DNA of 64,000 nt from Rufibacter immobilis (GCF_003721565.1 NZ_RJJE01000009.1:744001-808000), one strand, 5' to 3'; numbered from the stretch's first letter, positions 47,125 through 56,189 are shown. Notes: generated from the letters alone by a model not told the origin. Program-made: numbers and translations.

Positions 47125-49437
47125 TTACTTGACCATGATCTCATCGGCCTTGAGGTAAGCGCCACCGCCCGCTCCCGGATGCCCTGGCGGACAAACGCCT
47201 ATGTTCTTCGCTCTGATTTTAATGTAGCGCGTTTTTTTAGAAGCTGCCTGATGGGAGAATTCCTTTACCAGAGGTTTCTCCAATGTAACGGGCACCGTGT
47301 GCTCCTGGGGTTTGGCCACTGAGAACTTCTTGTCATTTCCCGCCACCTGAAACTCTACCATCGTCGGCAGAAAAATCCATGAGTTCACGTCCTGCAAAAA
47401 CCGGATGCTCACTTCTTGCACCACCTGCTCCTGTCCCAGATCAATGACTGCCTCCAGGTCTTTCCGCTCAAAGCCCTGCCAGAACCCTTTTCGGTAATCC
47501 TGATCTCCCAGAATGCCGTCAGTGAGAGCGTTGGGGCCTCCCCCGGGATAAGCCGGGTGGTAGCTGTGGGTGAAAACCGGTGTTTTATACAAAGCCAGAT
47601 GTTTCACAAATGTAGCCTCCACGGGCTCATTCCAAGGTTCCCCGTTTTTGAAAGGCACTACTTTGAGCGTGGCCGAAGTAGAGAACTGAACGGGCGGCCC
47701 GGTGTACACCGGCGCCGAAAGCGTGGGAACCGTACCATCTAGCGTATAATGCAGCGCCACATTAGCCAGCCCCGGCTGTAATTGCACCTGGAATGTTCCG
47801 GCCGCCTGATCATACCGCGGCTGAAGGATTACCGGCCAAGTCTCAAAGCCATACCGCACCCCAATTTTGTCTAGGTAAGCGTAATGGGCCGGCAACCGGC
47901 GGGCAAAGTCCTCAAAGGGAACCGTTGGTTTAGACTGCCACACATTCTGGGAAAACGCCAACAGACGGGGAAAAATCATAGCGTCTACTTTTTCCTGGGG
48001 CACGGTCTCCGTCCAAAGCGCGGCTTCCGACCCCAGGACTAAAGACTGCTGTGCGGCCGGGGCATCTGGGGGAATGATGGGCGTTTCCAGCACTTTCCGG
48101 AGATTAGTAATGCCGCTGTTAAGGTCAAAGTAAAAGCTGCTGCGCGGCGAAACAATGACAGCAGCCCCTTTACCCAGCGCTTCTTTCACGGCTCCTACCC
48201 CGTGCCAGGCCTGCACCGTCGTTTCAGACCCAATGCCGCCCTTCATGACTTCATCCCAGGCTACGGGCTTTTTGCCGTGCTTCCGCAGCGTAGCCAGCAT
48301 TCTGCGGGTGAAATATCCTTGCAACTCTTCCTCATGGGCAATGCCTTCCTGCTTCATTCGTGCCTGGCATTTAGGGCATTTTTCCCAACGGGCCTTAGGG
48401 GCTTCGTCTCCGCCTATGTGCACGTATTCTGCCGGAAATAAGCCTGCTACCTGCGCGAACACCGCCTCCAGAAAGTCATAGGTCTTCTCATTTCCGGCGC
48501 AGAGAATATCTGGATGCACCCCAGCATGATTGGATACTTCAAAGGGGCCGCCGGTGCAGGAAAACTCCGGATACGCCGCCAAGGCAGCCTGCACGTGCCC
48601 CGGAGCGTCTATTTCAGGTACAATGGCAATGTGCCGCTCCTGCGCGTACGCCACCAGCTCCCGTATGTCGGCGGCGGTGTAGTAGCCGCCGTGCCGGGTC
48701 CCCTCAGGCTCCTGGCGCCAGGCGCCCACCTGCGTTAAACGGGGGTAACCCGGAATCTCCAGCCGCCAACCCTGGTCATCGGTTAGGTGCAGGTGCAGGG
48801 TGTTCAGTTTGTAGAACGAGAGCAGGTCTATGTAGCGTTTGAGGAAATCTTTGGACATGAAATGCCGGCTCACGTCCAGCAACAAGCCGCGCCAGGCAAA
48901 AGCCGGCTCGTCTGTGACAGTCATCGCCGGAACGGCAAAAATGTTATCTGCATTGGGCTCATTTAATCTAACCGCCAACATTTGCCGCAGGCTTTGCACC
49001 GCCCAAAACAAGCCTTTCCCCGTTTTGGCTTCGCAGATGATTGAAGTAGGAGTCACGGAAAGCGTGTAACCTTCCGGCCCCGTCTGCAATTCTGAGTTTA
49101 GCCTGAGGACGATAGCATTAGCCGCTTTCCCTGATTTGTTTTCTACCTTCAGCGCTAGCCCCAAGGATTCTTGCAAGGCCTGCGCCAGGAATTGCGCTGT
49201 TTGGGTCACTTCCTCAGAGGTAACCTGTACCTGAATACGCGTGGATGCCTTCAGCTGAAACGCTCCCTGCCCCAGCTGCAACTGCCGGGGGTACGGGATC
49301 AGGTCAGGAGCGGCAGCGGCAAGATCAGCTGTGTTTTGCGGCGGTGGGGGAACAGACCGGCAGCCCAGGCCACCCCATAGTGCCAGCAGCAGGAGCAGCG
49401 CATACATCCTCCCAGACCTTCTCTGCCCAATCCTCAT
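47125..49437 (-). CDS. Beta-N-acetylhexosaminidase GH20 with discoidin-like C-terminal domain
   Basis: 770-residue lipoprotein (lipobox LWGGLGC, Cys at about 26). GH20b domain (about 40-170), GH20 barrel (about 173-520) with catalytic pair D344-E345 in HIGGDEAPK, a chitobiase-like beta domain (about 540-610, VALHYTLDGTVP), and a C-terminal F5/8-type sugar-binding-like domain (about 630-770, VIDLGQEQVVQEVSIRFLQD). A surface exo-enzyme with a built-in glycan-binding module. It is the last gene of a four-gene unit; its start is 7 bases after the preceding SGNH gene. Confidence 0.93.
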   Translation of the reverse strand: MRIGQRRSGRMYALLLLLALWGGLGCRSVPPPPQNTADLAAAAPDLIPYPRQLQLGQGAFQLKASTRIQVQVTSEEVTQTAQFLAQALQESLGLALKVENKSGKAANAIVLRLNSELQTGPEGYTLSVTPTSIICEAKTGKGLFWAVQSLRQMLAVRLNEPNADNIFAVPAMTVTDEPAFAWRGLLLDVSRHFMSKDFLKRYIDLLSFYKLNTLHLHLTDDQGWRLEIPGYPRLTQVGAWRQEPEGTRHGGYYTAADIRELVAYAQERHIAIVPEIDAPGHVQAALAAYPEFSCTGGPFEVSNHAGVHPDILCAGNEKTYDFLEAVFAQVAGLFPAEYVHIGGDEAPKARWEKCPKCQARMKQEGIAHEEELQGYFTRRMLATLRKHGKKPVAWDEVMKGGIGSETTVQAWHGVGAVKEALGKGAAVIVSPRSSFYFDLNSGITNLRKVLETPIIPPDAPAAQQSLVLGSEAALWTETVPQEKVDAMIFPRLLAFSQNVWQSKPTVPFEDFARRLPAHYAYLDKIGVRYGFETWPVILQPRYDQAAGTFQVQLQPGLANVALHYTLDGTVPTLSAPVYTGPPVQFSTSATLKVVPFKNGEPWNEPVEATFVKHLALYKTPVFTHSYHPAYPGGGPNALTDGILGDQDYRKGFWQGFERKDLEAVIDLGQEQVVQEVSIRFLQDVNSWIFLPTMVEFQVAGNDKKFSVAKPQEHTVPVTLEKPLVKEFSHQAASKKTRYIKIRAKNIGVCPPGHPGAGGGAYLKADEIMVK

Positions 49438-49444
49438 CGTATGC

Positions 49445-50122
49445 TTATTTCTTCAGGTGTGGCTTGATGATTTCATTCCAGATGGCGTAACCGGCCGGGG
49501 TCATGTGCAGGCCGTCGCCAATGTAGAGTTCAGGCTTGGGTTTTCCGTCGGTGCCCAGCATGGCGGTTCCCACGTCTACAAACTTCACGTTGCGGTGCCA
49601 GAAAGCGTAGCGCTTGATCTTCTTGTTGGCCTCCTGCATGGTAGGGTACAGATTCCAGCGGGAGATGCTGGGCTTAATAGACAGGTACACCAGCTCCGCC
49701 CTAGGCAGTTCCTTCTTCATTTTCTTCGCAAAGCCCTTGAACTGCTCAAAGGTCATCTCGGCGGTTTTGCCGCTGGCTACGTCATTGTCGCCGGAGTAGA
49801 AGAACACCTGCTTGGGCTGATACTTCTTCACAATACGGTCAAAGTAGTAGGTGGCGTCGCCTATGCGGGAGCCCCCGAAGCCGCGCATGATGATGGGATA
49901 ATCTGGGAACTCCTGCGGCAAGTTGCGCCAGCCCCTGATGGAGGAACTTCCAGTAAACACAATTCCGCCTGGGGCGGGCATGTTGGCGCTGTCACTCTTT
50001 TCAAAGGCCTGTATTTCTTTTTCCCAGGCCGCCGGATTATCTGGTTTCTGGGCCAGCGCCGGCAAAGAGAAAACGCTTAAAAACAACAGAAGCGCGGCAG
50101 CAAAAGAGAATTGTCTGATCAT
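49445..50122 (-). CDS. SGNH/GDSL-type esterase, exported
   Basis: 225 residues with a signal peptide (to LPALAQ, residue 24). SGNH blocks: Ser in FTGSSSIRGW, Gly in RGFGGSRIGD, Asn in SGDNDVASG, Asp/His in GDGLHMTPAG. The distant SSSI and FYSGDND motifs put it in a different subfamily from the 32-33 kb pair. It resembles platelet-activating-factor-acetylhydrolase-like lipases. Neighbours point to de-O-acylation of amino-sugar glycans. It is 7 bases before a GH20 gene. Confidence 0.88.
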   Translation of the reverse strand: MIRQFSFAAALLLFLSVFSLPALAQKPDNPAAWEKEIQAFEKSDSANMPAPGGIVFTGSSSIRGWRNLPQEFPDYPIIMRGFGGSRIGDATYYFDRIVKKYQPKQVFFYSGDNDVASGKTAEMTFEQFKGFAKKMKKELPRAELVYLSIKPSISRWNLYPTMQEANKKIKRYAFWHRNVKFVDVGTAMLGTDGKPKPELYIGDGLHMTPAGYAIWNEIIKPHLKK

Positions 50123-50154
50123 AGGATGGTATAAAGTTAGTTGAAACGGTAAAG

Positions 50155-50194
50155 GCGTTTAGGGGCCGTTCTTGGAAAAACAGCCCCTAAACGC
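50155..50194. repeat. Palindromic repeat, copy 20
   Basis: GCGTTTAGGGGCCG / ACAGCCCCTAAACGC in the 90-base gap between two SGNH genes. Confidence 0.9.
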
Positions 50195-50212
50195 AAACCG
50201 GAAAGCTAAGAA

Positions 50213-51325
50213 TTATTTGAGTTTGTTTTTCTTGTCTATGGTTTTGATTTCTTTCACCAGCGCGTTGGCTAAGTGCGTGAAGCCTAAATCTGTGAGGTGG
50301 ATACCGTCTACCGTGCCTTCTCCGTTGGGGTTCACCAAATCTTTGGTATTGCGGTAATACAGCTTTTTCACGCCTTCAGCGGCAAGTTGCTCATAGGCTT
50401 TGCGCAAGGCCTGGTTCTTTTTCTGCACCACATCGGCTACGCGCTGGTCTATCCAGACGTGGGCGTAGGTGATGCTCTCCACCAGCAGAATGGGCGTGTC
50501 TGGCCTTTTGGCTTTGAGCAGCCGCACCACCTCCAGGGTTCTGGGTTGCACTTCCTCCGGTTTCATGTTGGGCAGGCAGTCCAGGACGTAGAGCGCGGGG
50601 TCCAGTTCAGCCAGCAGATTGGCCATGGCGGGATCCATTTTCCCGTTCCCCGAGAAGCCCAGGTTAATGGTTTCGCGGTTCAGGCAGCGCCCGATGATGG
50701 ACGGGTACGCCATCCCGGCCCGGGTGGCACACGCTCCCTGGGTAATGGAGGTGCCGTAGAACACGATGGGTTTCTTCTCATATGGGGCGGCAGCCGATAT
50801 GCTGGCGCCGTTCTCTACCCCAATAGCCACTGAATCTACGCCGTCATACAAGGGCAGATAGAGCAGAAATTCCCGCTCGCCGGGCGCCATGTTGGTCACC
50901 ACCTCGGCTTCATTTTTCTTGCCCGAGGGTTTGCCCACGCCTACCCACTGCCACCCCTGAGGGCTGCGTGCGTACAGATCCACGCCTTTCACGGCCGTGG
51001 CGGCCATGTGGTTGAGGCTCACGTTCCCGCGCACGCTCCACTTTACTTTGATGCTCTTGGAATTGGAGACAAAGCGCACATGCAGCCCCGCCGAGTTCTG
51101 CCCCAGCCGCCAGACTTCCTCAGAGACAACTCCCTGGGCTTTTGCCGGAAGGCGGGTGAAGGTTTGCGCCAGTTCTTCCCAACCCAGGCCCCGCACGCCA
51201 AACTGCTGCGCGGCGTGCCATTGCGTAGCCGCGGTTTTCTCTTGGCCCGGTGCCGTAGCGCCCCCCGCGGTGTAAACCATGCAGAGCAGCGCCAGCAGGA
51301 AGCCAAATTTGATACTTCTGTTCAT
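50213..51325 (-). CDS. Two-domain SGNH hydrolase (GxDLY + Lipase_GDSL_3)
   Basis: 370 residues. Signal peptide (to about residue 24), an N-terminal beta-domain (about 30-165) carrying the GVDLY motif that names the GxDLY family, and a C-terminal SGNH domain (about 170-365) with GTSITQG (Ser), NLGFSGNG, LDCLPN in the Asn region and VDGIHLTDLG (Asp/His). Members are carbohydrate esterase-like. It is 15 bases after the unknown secreted-protein gene, so co-transcribed. Confidence 0.88.
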   Translation of the reverse strand: MNRSIKFGFLLALLCMVYTAGGATAPGQEKTAATQWHAAQQFGVRGLGWEELAQTFTRLPAKAQGVVSEEVWRLGQNSAGLHVRFVSNSKSIKVKWSVRGNVSLNHMAATAVKGVDLYARSPQGWQWVGVGKPSGKKNEAEVVTNMAPGEREFLLYLPLYDGVDSVAIGVENGASISAAAPYEKKPIVFYGTSITQGACATRAGMAYPSIIGRCLNRETINLGFSGNGKMDPAMANLLAELDPALYVLDCLPNMKPEEVQPRTLEVVRLLKAKRPDTPILLVESITYAHVWIDQRVADVVQKKNQALRKAYEQLAAEGVKKLYYRNTKDLVNPNGEGTVDGIHLTDLGFTHLANALVKEIKTIDKKNKLK

Positions 51326-51340
51326 ACTAAAACGGCGGTC

Positions 51341-52516
51341 TTATTTCATGTCTACTGGTACAAAAATAAGCGGAGTGGGCAGACAAGACGCGCCCGGGGG
51401 CGAGTACGTGAATTTTATGGTCTGCTCTTCCCCGTTGGCCGCCGGCGGGAACACCTGAATCACAATGGCCTCCGGGTCTTTCTTGGTGTTGAGGCGGTCG
51501 CTGGGCAGTTGTATGATACCGGCGTCAAACTTGCCTTTGCTCATGACCATGGTAGCCGCCATACCGCCGCACCACTGGTTGTCGTCGGCGCGGGAGTTCC
51601 AGGTGACCAGGGCCAGGCCTTTGCCGTCTGAGCTTTTCCACTTCATTTCCACCTCGTACATCACGCCGTAGTTTCCTGCCAGGGTAGCCACCTGGTCGCG
51701 GGTGCTCTCGTGGCCTTTCACCCAGGGGTCTTTCTTGCCATCGGCCATGATGATTTCGGCGGGGCCGTTTTTGGTATCCAGCACGCCTTCTGTGATGACG
51801 CGGTAATTGCTTACCCCAAACACGCCCCGGCCTGCGCCGCTATGGCCTTTGGGCGGCAATATTTCCTTGATTCTGGCCAGCGCGGCCGGTCCTGAGGTTT
51901 TCAGATCGGTCTGGATCACGCTCACCTGACCGGGCTGGTCAATCACGAACTCATAGAAACCGTGCACCAGCTCATCGTACTTCACCACGTTTTTCTCCAG
52001 CTGCTCGTCAATGGCCACCACCTGCCCCGGCTTAATGGTCCTGATTTTCTTTTCGGGCTGGGCCGCGAAGAAATCGGCGAGGCCCTGCTTGCCGGCCAGG
52101 AAGTAGTTGGTGGTGGGCTTCTGCGACGAGTACTTGAGCATGCGCAGGTGCATGTCTGCGGTACCAGTATTTTTGATGACCGTGGTGATTTTGCGGTCTA
52201 TCTTCTGCGGCTCTTTCACGCCGTTCACGTTGTAGACGTACAGGCGCACCGCCCCGGGCTGCACCGGCTCCTGAAACGCGATGGCCTCGGGCACTCTGAT
52301 GTATTCGGGGTCATCTGAAATGAGGAACTGCGGACCCGGCTGCACAATTTTCTGGTACTCAATAGACCGGAAATTCTGCTTCAGGAAGCCCGGCAACTCC
52401 ACCACCGCCCCTTGCTTGCTTTGCAGGATGGCCTGGTTTAACTTAGGTTCTAAAGACTGGGCCTGCACATACCCAGACACGCATAACATGAAAAGCAGTT
52501 TGGAGACTTTCTTCAT
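51341..52516 (-). CDS. Exported protein of unknown function
   Basis: 391 residues. Signal peptide (MKKVSKLLFMLCVSGYVQAQ). The mature part is beta-rich: RLYVYNVNGVKEPQKIDRKITTVIKNTG resembles an immunoglobulin-like strand set (about 90-125); later come GVFGVSNYRVITEGVLDT, VMYEVEMKWKS and WNSRADDNQWCGGMA. I do not recognise a family. First gene of the four-gene unit with two SGNH esterases and a GH20, so a binding or accessory role for amino-sugar glycans is possible. ATG at 52516. Confidence 0.75.
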   Translation of the reverse strand: MKKVSKLLFMLCVSGYVQAQSLEPKLNQAILQSKQGAVVELPGFLKQNFRSIEYQKIVQPGPQFLISDDPEYIRVPEAIAFQEPVQPGAVRLYVYNVNGVKEPQKIDRKITTVIKNTGTADMHLRMLKYSSQKPTTNYFLAGKQGLADFFAAQPEKKIRTIKPGQVVAIDEQLEKNVVKYDELVHGFYEFVIDQPGQVSVIQTDLKTSGPAALARIKEILPPKGHSGAGRGVFGVSNYRVITEGVLDTKNGPAEIIMADGKKDPWVKGHESTRDQVATLAGNYGVMYEVEMKWKSSDGKGLALVTWNSRADDNQWCGGMAATMVMSKGKFDAGIIQLPSDRLNTKKDPEAIVIQVFPPAANGEEQTIKFTYSPPGASCLPTPLIFVPVDMK

Positions 52517-52680
52517 AGAAAAAGGACAGAGGCTTTAAAGGATGAATGGCAAGGCAGCACCCACGCCGCCTATTGCTGGATAAATATAGAAGATGTAGTT
52601 ATTAAATAAAATTAAAATGTGTTTATTCTTTTTAAATTTTTAAACACAAACCTATCCACCCTGCTAATAACCCTGCAAAA

Positions 52681-52742
52681 AACCGCCTCTCCTGTTTAGG
52701 GGCTCTTTTTGGAAAAAGAGCCCCTAAACAGGAGAGGCGGTT
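52681..52742. repeat. Palindromic repeat, copy 21 (perfect 30-bp stem)
   Basis: The longest hairpin in the window: perfect 30-base arms with a GG centre. The outer 13 bases of each arm (AACCGCCTCTCCT / AGGAGAGGCGGTT) are specific to this locus, while the inner part is the family core. Confidence 0.95.
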
Positions 52743-52799
52743 CAGCAGTAGTTTTTTATTTCAAGCAGCGCCCCATCCGGCGGAGCCATCTATCATTTA

Positions 52800-52834
52800 C
52801 GTTTAGGGCCTCTTTTTTGAAAATTAGCGCCAAA
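52800..52834. repeat. Degenerate palindromic repeat, copy 22
   Basis: GTTTAGGGCCTC arm with right arm decayed to AGCGCCAAAC; 7 bases past the DUF4112 gene stop. Confidence 0.65.
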
Positions 52835-52840
52835 CCAGCT

Positions 52841-53332
52841 TTACCAAGCCGAGGAAGCCCAGTACCACAGGAAGTTCGCCAGTTTCCAGAGGCCGTACAG
52901 GAGCAGCCCGAAGAGCACCAGAAAACCCACCAACACCGCCAGCACAAAACCGGTGCCTTTGCCCTGGTACTTGCCCTCCTGGTAATGTTTTCGCAGCAGC
53001 TCCACGTTGCGCTGGTTTGCTTTGTACCCGAAATCAAACAGCCAGCCTACCACCGGAATGCTGCCAATGACGGCATCCAGGAAAATATTGAACAGCATCC
53101 TAATCACCAGCGCGCGGCTGGCCCCGTGTTTGGCCATGGTCATAACCAACACCCCCGACATAGCGAAGGAAGTCATGTCCCCCACCACGGGCAGCAAGCC
53201 CAGGATAGGGTCCAGCCCGAACCGGAACTTGGTGCCGGGCAGCAGGAACTGGTTATCCAGCAGTTTAGAGAAAGAATCTACCCACTTGAGGCGTTCATCC
53301 AGGGAGGAAACCGGTGATGTGTTCTGGTTCAT
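52841..53332 (-). CDS. DUF4112 membrane protein
   Basis: 163 residues with DUF4112 features: LDERLKWVDSFSKLLDNQFLLPGTKFRFGLDPILGLLPVVGD at positions 53190-53310, then DAVIGSIPVVGWLFDFGYKANQRN and a C-terminal membrane segment (GFVLAVLVGFLVLFGLLLYGL). The repeated LLPVVGD / SIPVVGW pairs are the family hallmark. Function unknown. It follows a GNAT gene by 45 bases, same strand, probably co-transcribed. Confidence 0.9.
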   Translation of the reverse strand: MNQNTSPVSSLDERLKWVDSFSKLLDNQFLLPGTKFRFGLDPILGLLPVVGDMTSFAMSGVLVMTMAKHGASRALVIRMLFNIFLDAVIGSIPVVGWLFDFGYKANQRNVELLRKHYQEGKYQGKGTGFVLAVLVGFLVLFGLLLYGLWKLANFLWYWASSAW

Positions 53333-53377
53333 AGAAGCGTACGTTTCTAGGGCATACGCAGAACCGCCCCCGCAGGA

Positions 53378-53986
53378 TTATGCAGGGAGCCTTGGCTGCA
53401 GCAGGTTTTCCAGACGCTCCTTCACCTGCGGCCACTCCCGGTCAATGATGCTCAGGATCACGGAATCGCGTACGCGGCCCTCTGAGGTGATGATGTGGTT
53501 GCGCAGCACGCCTTCCTCTCTGGCCCCAATCCGGAGCATGGCCCGGTGAGAGCGTTTGTTCAGGACATCGGTTTTCAGCGTGACCCTGATGCAGCCCAGC
53601 TCCTCAAAGGCGTGCCGCAGCAGGAGGTACTTGGCCTCAGTGTTCACGGCCGTGCGCTGGTAGGCGGGAACAATCCAGGTCCAGCCAATCTCCAGCCCGG
53701 CATTGGGCACATCTATATTCCCGAAACGGGTACTGCCCATGAGCGCCCCGGTCTGCGGGTGCACCTGCACGAAGGGCAAACCAGCACCGGCTTCCTGCTG
53801 CTTCAGCGCCGCGCGCACATAGGTGGCCATGTCTTGCGGGGTACGCAGCACTGTGGTGCCCAAACGCCAGAGCTCCTCCTCCAGCCCCACGGCAGCCAGT
53901 GCTGGAATGTCACTTTCCTGTAAAGGGCGCAGGATGACGTGCTCCCCTTGCAGCGTCACCGGAACGGGTGTTTTCATGGCAGTCAT
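53378..53986 (-). CDS. GNAT acetyltransferase, RimJ/RimL-like
   Basis: 202 residues, one GNAT domain. It starts with VTLQGEHVILRPLQESDIPAL, the usual RimJ/L-type entry, then GSTRFGNID, LEIGWTWIVPAYQRTAVNTEAKYLLLRHAFEELGC at positions 53610-53710 (acetyl-CoA-binding region), and KTDVLNKRSHRAMLRIGAREEGVLR, typical of N-terminal acetyltransferases for ribosomal proteins or small amines. ATG at 53986; another at 53977 is equally possible. The substrate is unknown. Confidence 0.88.
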   Translation of the reverse strand: MTAMKTPVPVTLQGEHVILRPLQESDIPALAAVGLEEELWRLGTTVLRTPQDMATYVRAALKQQEAGAGLPFVQVHPQTGALMGSTRFGNIDVPNAGLEIGWTWIVPAYQRTAVNTEAKYLLLRHAFEELGCIRVTLKTDVLNKRSHRAMLRIGAREEGVLRNHIITSEGRVRDSVILSIIDREWPQVKERLENLLQPRLPA

Positions 53987-54042
53987 TTTTATTTAGGGTA
54001 AGGTAAAGGCTTTGCTTCGCATCTAAAACACCAACCTTCTCT

Positions 54043-54119
54043 AGGTTAGGCCTATTTACAGAAAAAGAGCCCCTAAACGGTGGGGTTTAGGGGCTCTTTT
54101 TCTAAAAACAAGGCAAAAC
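54043..54119. repeat. Tandem palindromic repeats, copy 23 (two eroded units)
   Basis: Two units side by side with intact facing arms: AGAAAAAGAGCCCCTAAAC (54060-54078) and GTTTAGGGGCTCTTTTTCT (54085-54103). Together they form an inside-out hairpin, while the outer arms have decayed. It runs to the pruA stop. Confidence 0.8.
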
Positions 54120-55753
54120 TATTTGTCGCTCTGCAGGAACGGGTAGCGGTAATCTACCGGCGGCACAAACGTTTCTTTGATGGTGCGGGCGCTGGTCCAG
54201 CGCAGCAGGTTGAGCATGGAACCGGCTTTGTCATTGGTACCCGAGGCGCGGGAACCGCCAAACGGCTGCTGCCCCACCACGGCACCGGTAGGCTTGTCAT
54301 TGATGTAGAAGTTACCGGCCGCGTGGCTCAGCTTTCTGGTGGCCAGTTCTACGGCGTAACGGTCTGTGGCGAAGATAGCGCCGGTGAGGCCGTACGGCGA
54401 GGTCTTGTCCACCATCTCCAGGGTCTCCTCAAACTTCTCGGCATCATAGACGTGCAGCGTGAGCACCGGCCCGAAGAGCTCTTCGCACATGGTCACGTAC
54501 TGCGGGTCTTGCGCCACAATGATGGTAGGCTCAATGAAGTAGCCCACGCTCTTGTCATAATTGCCTCCGGCGATGATCTCCACGGAGTCATCGTTTTTGG
54601 CGGCGTCAATGTACCTGGCCAGCTTGTCAAAGGATTTCTCATCAATCACGGCATTGATGAAGTTGCTGAAATCTTCGGGGTCACCCATTTTGAAGGATTT
54701 CAGGTCTTCCACCACGTACTGCTTCACATCGTCCCAGAGGTTGCTGGGAATATATGCGCGCGAGGCCGCCGAGCATTTCTGCCCCTGGTACTCAAACGCC
54801 CCGCGGGTAATGGCCACGGCCACTTCTTTCGCGTTGGAAGACTTGTGGGCCACAATAAAGTCTTTTCCGCCGGTCTCACCCACAATGCGCGGATAGCCGC
54901 GGTACGTGTTGATGTTCTCGCCAATGGTTTTCCAGATGTGGTTGAACACGCCGGTGCTGCCGGTAAAGTGGATGCCCGCAAACTGACGGTGACGGAAAAT
55001 CACATCGCCGGCCTCAGGACCGTCTACATACACCAGGTTGATCACGCCGTCTGGCAGACCCGCCGCCTTGAACAGCTCCATGATCACGTTGGCAGAGTAG
55101 ATCTGCGTGTTGGCCGGTTTCCATACCACCACGTTGCCCATCATGGCCGGGGCGGCGGGTAGGTTGGCGGCAATGGAAGTGAAGTTGAACGGCGTTAAGG
55201 CAAACACAAACCCTTCCAGCGGACGGTGCTCCAGGCGGTTCCACATGCCGGGCATAGACTCGGGCTGCATTTTGTAGATGTCGGTCATGTACTTCACGTT
55301 GAACCGGAAGAAGTCGATCATCTCGCAGGCGGCGTCAATCTCGGCCTGGAACGCGTTCTTGGACTGCCCAATCATGGTAGCGGCGTTCATGCGGGCCCGG
55401 AATGGTCCGGCCAGCAGGTCGGCGGCTTTCAGGAAGATGGCGGCGCGGCTTTCCCAGGGCATGGCGGCCCACTGTTCACGGGCAGCCAGTGCGGCGTCAA
55501 TGGCCTGCTGCACGTGCTCGCCGGTACCGTAGCTGTAATGCGCTACTACGCGCTTATGGTCATGCGGAGGCGTGAACGGCACTTTGTTCTCAGTGCGCAC
55601 TTCCTGCCCGCCAATGTACATGGGAATATCCAGTTGCTGCTCGCGCAACTCATTATATGCTTTTTGAAGCTCTTCTCTTTCTTTACTGCCTGGTGCGTAG
55701 CTCTTCACAGGCTCGTTCACCGGGATAGGAACATTGAAAAATCCGTTAGACAT
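54119..55753 (-). CDS. pruA: 1-pyrroline-5-carboxylate dehydrogenase (glutamate-gamma-semialdehyde dehydrogenase)
   Basis: Second step of proline degradation: NAD-dependent oxidation of glutamate-gamma-semialdehyde to glutamate. 544 residues, the length of the monofunctional ALDH4-type enzyme. Catalytic C327 in YQGQKCSAASR, EGG-type active site ETGGKDF, FALTPFNFTSIAANLP, VVWKPANTQIYSA, and the C-terminal GQQPFGGSRASGTNDKAG. Start set at 55753 (MSNGFFNVPIPVNEPVKSY, the conserved ALDH4 start); the frame is open 14 residues further. putA/proline dehydrogenase is not adjacent, so the pathway is split. Confidence 0.97.
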   Translation of the reverse strand: MSNGFFNVPIPVNEPVKSYAPGSKEREELQKAYNELREQQLDIPMYIGGQEVRTENKVPFTPPHDHKRVVAHYSYGTGEHVQQAIDAALAAREQWAAMPWESRAAIFLKAADLLAGPFRARMNAATMIGQSKNAFQAEIDAACEMIDFFRFNVKYMTDIYKMQPESMPGMWNRLEHRPLEGFVFALTPFNFTSIAANLPAAPAMMGNVVVWKPANTQIYSANVIMELFKAAGLPDGVINLVYVDGPEAGDVIFRHRQFAGIHFTGSTGVFNHIWKTIGENINTYRGYPRIVGETGGKDFIVAHKSSNAKEVAVAITRGAFEYQGQKCSAASRAYIPSNLWDDVKQYVVEDLKSFKMGDPEDFSNFINAVIDEKSFDKLARYIDAAKNDDSVEIIAGGNYDKSVGYFIEPTIIVAQDPQYVTMCEELFGPVLTLHVYDAEKFEETLEMVDKTSPYGLTGAIFATDRYAVELATRKLSHAAGNFYINDKPTGAVVGQQPFGGSRASGTNDKAGSMLNLLRWTSARTIKETFVPPVDYRYPFLQSDK

Positions 55754-56189
55754 ATGCTTTGTTGGTTTGGATACAAATAAACACTTGAGCAGCAAAGGTA
55801 AGGCTTAGAGAGGGAAAAGGCTAACCGCGGTGAGGATGACCTTGTTCTCTCTTTTATTGCCTCCGGCGGAAGCTGCGGAGCTGCAATTTGAGCCTTTTCT
55901 GTGTACGTTGTTGGTTGTTTCTGTTGTTGACTGATGCTGTTGTTGGTTGATGCCTTGGAGTAACCGCTTGCCCGTGGGTTCATGAACTTTACTATTCCAT
56001 CTTTGGCGGTAAGCGCTCACGGCCGCGGGGCCCCGTCTTCCCCTCTCGCACTGCCCTTGCGGCCAAGGAATGCAGCTTCCTCTTAGTATTGCCTTTCTGT
56101 GGCCACAAGCGAGGCGCTCTAGGGAAAGACTGGAAATGGTGCGGGTAGCAGAGGCTGTTGGAGCTTGGAGGCGGAAGTGGTGCAGATGT

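Larger units (their letters stand above)
52517..52840. other. Intergenic region: AT-rich control region plus two repeats
   Basis: 324 bases. It has an AT-rich stretch with an inverted repeat GTGTTTA-N15-TAAACAC at 52619-52647, a candidate regulator site for the unit starting at 52516, then repeat copies 21 and 22. Confidence 0.5.

Noticed and set aside
54080..55162. 360-codon plus-strand frame antisense to pruA
   Set aside because: pruA has all catalytic motifs in the other strand; this frame is His/Gly/Val-rich shadow.
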